From Nitrospiraceae bacterium (lineage in GTDB: Bacteria; Nitrospirota; Thermodesulfovibrionia; Thermodesulfovibrionales; UBA1546): DNA of 6,990 nt. Of the stretch, positions 3,871 to 6,990 are shown one piece after another. Location of the stretch: contig DOHC01000057.1 of assembly GCA_003535475.1 (NCBI GenBank), positions 1-6,990 of the forward strand. The letters run 5' to 3'. A program made the position numbers and the translations under genes. Under the pieces are notes generated by a model. That model was not told the DNA's origin. It made no database searches and saw only the letters and a program-made list of their open reading frames with translations. Position 1 is the first letter of the stretch. Every line of letters starts with the position of its first letter.

Positions 3871-5214
3871 ATCCAATCCCCAATCCCCAATTCCCAATCC
3901 CCAAAAGTCGCCTTTCTCTGGGACGAATCCTTCTTGTGGGGGCTGATGGCTTATAAAGCCATGGAAACAAATGGACTGTCTTTTAAACTCATCCGCGCAG
4001 AAGACATAAAAAAAGGATGCCTTAAAAATTATGCCATGCTCTTTGTCCCCGGAGGCTGGGCATCCAATAAATTAAAGGCGCTCGGCGATAAAGGCACAGC
4101 CGAAATAAAAAAATTTGTGCGTAACGGCGGAAATTATCTCGGATTCTGCGGAGGCGCAGGGCTTGCAACGCTTGACGGCATAGGGCTTTTGAATATCAAA
4201 AGAAAGCCGACAAAAGAAAGAGTTCCAAGCTTCAGCGGAAGGATTAATCTCAATATCAACAAACATTCCGTGTGGACGGAAATAAACCGCAAAGACAATG
4301 AGGGGGTTGATTCACCCATTCACCGATTCCGCCATTCACCTGTTTTCCACGCATGGTGGCCCTCACAGTTTTTAATTGAAGACAGCGGCTTAGAAATACT
4401 CGCAACTTACGGCAATGCGCTGCCTGACTCTTTCAGCTCTGATTTGAATGTCGGTGATGTGGAAACGAACAACAACTGGACAGAGCTTGAAGAGATTTAT
4501 CGAATTAATCTCAACCCAAAGAGGCTGAAAAATGAGCCTGCTGTTATAGAGGGGGCTTTCGGTAAGGGCAGGGTAATATTGTCGCTTATCCACTTTGACA
4601 CGCCGGATGATGCAAACGGCGCAAAGGTTTTGAGGAATTTATGGAAATACCTTATAGAAAACAGTTATGAGTTAAGAGTTAAGAGTGATGAGTTAAAAAA
4701 ATTTAAAAACTCAAAACCTGAAATGATCTCATTACAGGTTAATGAACTTGAGTCGGCAGTCAATGACCTGATTAGCCTCGGCATTCGCAATTTTCTCTGG
4801 TTCTGGAGGAATCCCATGCTATTGCAGTGGCGCAGGGGCGTAAGAGGGCTTGAATACTGCGCATTGTATATTATGATTAATGCGATTGCGGAAATGCTGA
4901 AGATACAGGATTCCCTCCTCGGCGGGTCGCCTCAGGCGACAGGATACAGGATGCAGGATACAGAAAAACACCTGAAAAAAGTCAAAGGGATGCTCATACC
5001 CTTTGTAGATAAAGCAAAGCATCTTCTTATTTTAGAAAGGCATGAGATTCAGAACGGGCATATTACATACGAAAGATGCGATGACCCTGGGATACAAAAA
5101 TTAAGGACAGAACTCTTTTCCTCCTCAAAAAGCCATGGAGGGCTGTTCAAGGACCTGATTGATGAGACAGATAAGCTTTTATATGCTTTGATAGAAATGG
5201 AAGCCGCCAAATAA
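3847..5214 (+). CDS. BPL_N / class I glutamine-amidotransferase-like protein of unknown function in the B12 operon
   Basis: A 455-residue cytoplasmic protein with no signal peptide. Residues about 20-268 resemble the biotin-protein-ligase N-terminal (BPL_N) glutamine-amidotransferase-like domain: VAFLWDESFLW at 21-31, LFVPGGWASNK at 65-75, the nucleophile-elbow-like YLGFCGGAGLA at 97-107 with Cys101, FHAWWPSQF at 167-175, and a closing GRVILSLIHFDTPDD at 241-255. Residues about 290-455 are mainly helical and charged, and I do not recognise them. No biotin-ligase catalytic domain is present. The start is a TTG at 3847 inside a repeat array, with GAGGG 11 bases upstream; an in-frame stop at 3841 excludes anything earlier, and the next in-frame ATG would cut into the domain. 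It overlaps cbiG-cbiH by 11 bases, so it is likely co-translated and may serve corrinoid metabolism, but substrate and reaction are unknown. Three internal repeat arrays are translated, one at the join of the two halves. Confidence 0.75.
   Translation: MKVKSLKLIQSPIPNSQSPKVAFLWDESFLWGLMAYKAMETNGLSFKLIRAEDIKKGCLKNYAMLFVPGGWASNKLKALGDKGTAEIKKFVRNGGNYLGFCGGAGLATLDGIGLLNIKRKPTKERVPSFSGRINLNINKHSVWTEINRKDNEGVDSPIHRFRHSPVFHAWWPSQFLIEDSGLEILATYGNALPDSFSSDLNVGDVETNNNWTELEEIYRINLNPKRLKNEPAVIEGAFGKGRVILSLIHFDTPDDANGAKVLRNLWKYLIENSYELRVKSDELKKFKNSKPEMISLQVNELESAVNDLISLGIRNFLWFWRNPMLLQWRRGVRGLEYCALYIMINAIAEMLKIQDSLLGGSPQATGYRMQDTEKHLKKVKGMLIPFVDKAKHLLILERHEIQNGHITYERCDDPGIQKLRTELFSSSKSHGGLFKDLIDETDKLLYALIEMEAAK
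3871..3905. repeat. Heptamer array CCCCAAT at the start of the BPL_N gene
   Basis: Units ATCCAAT, CCCCAAT, CCCCAAT, TCCCAAT, CCCCAAA, directly abutting the AAAGTTA array. The unit resembles the CCCCA(A/G)T short tandem repeats known from filamentous cyanobacteria, though that resemblance does not prove common origin. It encodes the N-terminal stretch IQSPIPNSQSPK before the conserved domain begins. Confidence 0.87.
4310..4341. repeat. Octamer array ATTCACCC inside the BPL_N gene
   Basis: Four units of period 8: ATTCACCC, ATTCACCG, ATTCCGCC, ATTCACCT. It encodes DSPIHRFRHSP just before the conserved FHAWWPSQF block. It is the only array with period 8 rather than 7, and the third unit is degenerate, so it may have another origin. 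Confidence 0.6.
4663..4697. repeat. Heptamer array AGTTAAG inside the BPL_N gene
   Basis: Units AGTTATG, AGTTAAG, AGTTAAG, AGTGATG, AGTTAAA. In the gene's frame, units 1 and 4 start on a codon boundary, so the consensus would read AGT TAA. Exactly those two are changed, giving AGT TAT and AGT GAT. It encodes SYELRVKSDELK, between the amidotransferase-like domain and the helical C-terminal half. Confidence 0.87.
4905..4966. repeat. Heptamer array ACAGGAT with an embedded palindrome in the BPL_N gene
   Basis: One ACAGGAT at 4905-4911 is followed, after 27 bases, by ACAGGAT, ACAGGAT, GCAGGAT and degenerate ACAGAAA at 4939-4966. The spacer holds the perfect palindrome GTCGCCT-C-AGGCGAC (4926-4940), whose right end overlaps the first bases of the array. 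The insert encodes about LLGGSPQATGYRMQDTEK in the C-terminal helical half. It is open in all sense phases. Confidence 0.78.
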
Positions 5215-5450
5215 TGCAGTAAATATTTCTGCATCCGAAAAATGCCTGAGCATAGACATGGATGACTGAAAAGTATTTTGCAGCAACACCTTTTACATGC
5301 CATAATCAATTCTTGATTCGCTTGGGATTATCCATTAAACCGTTGAGAATTGCATTATGGCATTCAATTAAATCAGGTTGAAATCAAAAGACTTTGAAGG
5401 CTTTCATGTCCATGCATGTAAAAATCAGTTGCTTTTTTCGGGTGTATGCT
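5215..5450. other. Gene-free convergent region with nested inverted repeats
   Basis: It lies between the ends of the B12 operon and the trmJ gene. A weak hairpin ATGCAG...CTGCAT (5214-5219 / 5229-5234) sits at the operon stop. A longer inverted repeat pairs 5297-5313 with 5346-5363: 17 pairs, one bulged C at 5353, and a 32-base loop. A perfect 10-base pair TTTTACATGC (5291-5300) and GCATGTAAAA (5414-5423) surrounds it and shares four bases with its left arm, so the two foldings compete. No GC-rich stem with a T-run typical of an intrinsic terminator is seen on either strand. No convincing coding frame was found. Confidence 0.55.
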
Positions 5451-6200
5451 TCATCCAATTTTCTTCTCCACCTGTGAACACAGGCCGTGAAACATCTTTA
5501 GCTCCCAGTCCGTAAGCCCTGCCCTGCCGATAAGGTGATTAAGGTTCCTCATTATCTTCATTTCAAGATCACTGCTTCCTCTCGGAATATATTCAAGAAC
5601 CCTGAGAGTGGAGCGGATTCGCCTGTAAAGGCTGTCAATCTCCTTCTGCTTGACCAATTCCGGAAATTCTGTCTTGTACGTCTTCTGGCTCAACTCATAG
5701 GCGACAAGCAAAACACTCTGGCTGAGGTTTAAAGAAGCTGATAAAGGGTTCGCAGGTATTGTTATGAGAAACCCGCATTCCTCAACCTCCCTGTTGTTTA
5801 ATCCCTTATCCTCCCTGCCAAAGACTATTGCGATTTTATTTTTCTTTGAAGCAGAAACAGCTTTCTTTATCCCCTCTTTCAGCGGAAGTATAAGCCCGCG
5901 GCGTTTCCCTGTCCTTCTCGTTGTGCCGATAATTATATTTTTGCCTCTTATTGCATCTTTAAAACTTGTATGGACAACTGCGCTTTCAAGTAGGTCAACG
6001 GCATTGCATGCCATCCGCCTGCTTTCATCTGTAAGAAAATTCCTGCGGCTTACCCCGTTAGAAATATTTTTTCTAATGGGGCTTACAACTTCAAGATTTC
6101 TGAACCCCATATTTTTCATCGCCCTTGCAGAGGCGCCGATATTGCCTGCTTCTTTCGGTTCTACAAGGACAAAGAAAACATTGTCCTTCCAGTCATTCAT
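5451..6200 (-). CDS. trmJ: TrmJ-like SPOUT (TrmH family) RNA 2'-O-methyltransferase
   Basis: A probable tRNA/rRNA ribose methyltransferase of the TrmH family; TrmJ in E. coli methylates the ribose at tRNA position 32 with S-adenosylmethionine. The 249-residue product matches the usual length. All three SPOUT motifs are visible: FVLVEPKEAGNIGASARAMK at 10-29 (motif 1, with Asn20 and Arg26), AIVFGREDKGLNNREVEECG at 124-143 (motif 2), and ITIPANPLSASLNLSQSV at 146-163 (motif 3). RNFLTDESRRMACNAVDLL at 53-71 is also family-like. The C-terminal helical region (about 190-249) is also typical of TrmJ. The start at 6200 is chosen because it begins just before the conserved block and overlaps the upstream ABC gene by eight bases (ATGAATGA). 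An earlier ATG at 6227 would add nine unconserved residues and a deeper overlap. The target nucleotide cannot be told from sequence. Confidence 0.88.
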   Translation of the reverse strand: MNDWKDNVFFVLVEPKEAGNIGASARAMKNMGFRNLEVVSPIRKNISNGVSRRNFLTDESRRMACNAVDLLESAVVHTSFKDAIRGKNIIIGTTRRTGKRRGLILPLKEGIKKAVSASKKNKIAIVFGREDKGLNNREVEECGFLITIPANPLSASLNLSQSVLLVAYELSQKTYKTEFPELVKQKEIDSLYRRIRSTLRVLEYIPRGSSDLEMKIMRNLNHLIGRAGLTDWELKMFHGLCSQVEKKIG

Positions 6201-6990
6201 AGGGATTCCAGAGATGGCATGAAACAAGCCTGCTTTTAGCTTCTTTTAGTTCTGGCTCTATATTGTCGCAAGGCTTGAATTTCTTAGGACACCTTGGATG
6301 AAACGGACAGCCCGAAGGGACATGTATCGGACTCGGGACTTCACCTGTATCAGGCTGATGGCGGACATCTGAAGGCTGAACCCTGATTTTCGGAGCTGAT
6401 GAGAGAAGCAGCACTGTATAGGGATGCATTGGATTTTTGAACAGCTCTTCTGTTTTTGCATATTCAACTATCTTGCCAAGATACATCACAGCTACTGTAT
6501 CGCTGAAATAATTGACAATCTTAAGGTCATGGCTTATAAAAAGAAATGTTATCTTTGTCTCTTCCCTTAGTTTCTGAAGGAGGTTGAGTATCTGCGCCTG
6601 TATAGAAACATCAAGCGCTGAGAGCGGTTCATCTGCAACTATAAGCTTAGGATTCACGGCAAGCGCCCTTGCAATGCATATCCTCTGCCTCTGGCCGCCG
6701 CTGAACTCATGGGGATAGCGGTTGATGTGTTCCGGCCTCAGTCCCACGACATCCATAAGCTTGCAGACCCGTTCCTCCCGCTCCCTTTTATTGCCGATTC
6801 TGTGAATGACCAGCGGTTCCCCGATGATGGACCCGACGGTCTTGCGCGGGTTCAAAGAGGAGTATGGGTCCTGGAAAATGATCTGCATGCGCTTGCGATA
6901 TGGCAGCATCTCCTTCTGGCTCAGGTCGGTGATATCCGTACCATCAAAGATAACACGCCCATCCGTGATCTCATATAAACGCAGGATGGT
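6193..6990 (-). CDS. OppF/DppF-type peptide ABC transporter ATPase (5' end outside window)
   Basis: ATP-binding subunit of an oligopeptide/dipeptide importer, acting on the inner face of the membrane with two permeases and a binding protein not seen here. The frame is open to the right edge (265 residues visible, counted from 6990), opening TILRLYEITDGRVIFDG, so Walker A lies just outside. Visible are the Q-loop region FQDPYSSLNPR at 39-49, signature FSGGQRQR from 96, Walker B LIVADEPLSALD at 116-127, and H-loop ISHDL at 152-156. The C-terminal peptide-transporter extension has MHPYTVLLLSSAP, then Cys228, Cys234, Cys241 and Cys258 (CPFHPRC ... C ... C). This cysteine pattern is conserved in the family and has been linked to an iron-sulfur cluster in some members. 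Residues 202-213 derive from a degenerate period-7 tract. The annotated-looking ATG at 6909 is internal, not the true start. Which peptide or metal substrate is carried is not determinable. Confidence 0.9.
   Translation of the reverse strand, partial: TILRLYEITDGRVIFDGTDITDLSQKEMLPYRKRMQIIFQDPYSSLNPRKTVGSIIGEPLVIHRIGNKREREERVCKLMDVVGLRPEHINRYPHEFSGGQRQRICIARALAVNPKLIVADEPLSALDVSIQAQILNLLQKLREETKITFLFISHDLKIVNYFSDTVAVMYLGKIVEYAKTEELFKNPMHPYTVLLLSSAPKIRVQPSDVRHQPDTGEVPSPIHVPSGCPFHPRCPKKFKPCDNIEPELKEAKSRLVSCHLWNPYE
6352..6386. repeat. Degenerate period-7 tract in the ABC ATPase gene
   Basis: On the plus strand five consecutive seven-base units end in GA: AGGCTGA, TGGCGGA, CATCTGA, AGGCTGA, ACCCTGA (units 1 and 4 identical). 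On the coding strand this is TCAGGGT, TCAGCCT, TCAGATG, TCCGCCA, TCAGCCT. It encodes IRVQPSDVRHQP in the variable linker before the cysteine-rich extension. It is weaker than the arrays in the B12 operon and could be chance. Confidence 0.45.

Noticed and set aside
5049..5309. 86-residue minus-strand frame covering the operon end
   Set aside because: Most of it is antisense to the BPL_N gene; the cysteine-rich start arises from the intergenic sequence and matches nothing I recognise.
5764..6222. 152-residue plus-strand open frame
   Set aside because: It is antisense to trmJ, whose frame contains all three SPOUT motifs; the antisense product shows no family features.
6201..6227. Longer trmJ start at 6227
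   Set aside because: The added MFHAISGIP is not family-like and would deepen the overlap with the ABC gene; the ATG at 6200 gives a standard coupled overlap.

Overview
The window reads as a bacterial chromosome segment of moderate to low GC from an organism that makes vitamin B12 by the anaerobic (cobalt-early, Cbi) route. A CbiG domain with no sign of the aerobic enzymes points that way. A divergent FolD (tetrahydrofolate C1 metabolism) and an oligopeptide-type ABC transporter fit an anaerobic Gram-negative lineage such as Nitrospirota or Thermodesulfobacteriota. That placement is an inference of low confidence; no marker gene is present.

Layout. (1) 1-271, minus: the N-terminal part of folD, running off the left edge. 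(2) 272-464: a divergent control region with a perfect TATAAT at 436-441. (3) 465-5214, plus: a tight operon of four overlapping genes, cbiL, cbiF, a cbiG-cbiH fusion, and a gene for a glutamine-amidotransferase-like protein of the biotin-protein-ligase-N-terminal (BPL_N) type. The first three genes cover four consecutive steps: cobalt-factor II to cobalt-factor III (CbiL), ring contraction (CbiH), C11 methylation (CbiF) and lactone opening (CbiG). (4) 5215-5450: a gene-free convergent region with nested inverted repeats. (5) 5451-6990, minus: an OppF/DppF-type ATPase running off the right edge, followed by a TrmJ-like RNA methyltransferase whose start overlaps it by 8 nt.

The most unusual property is repeat content inside the genes. 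At least nine short arrays of period 7 (one of period 8) lie inside or across coding sequences: 681-712, 3009-3043, 3339-3373, 3381-3415, 3836-3870, 3871-3905, 4310-4341, 4663-4697 and 4939-4966. A degenerate tenth lies at 6352-6386. Most have about five units (35 nt), are unrelated in sequence, and are read in frame without breaking the gene. Three have a consensus that contains TAA, and in each the units whose phase would place that TAA in frame carry the base change that removes it. Two arrays in cbiH are inverted relative to each other and can fold into a stem of about 32 bp. A separate REP-like inverted pair, exactly 24 codons long, is read through in cbiG. The genes look like hosts to small repeat elements that have been domesticated as protein linkers and surface loops.
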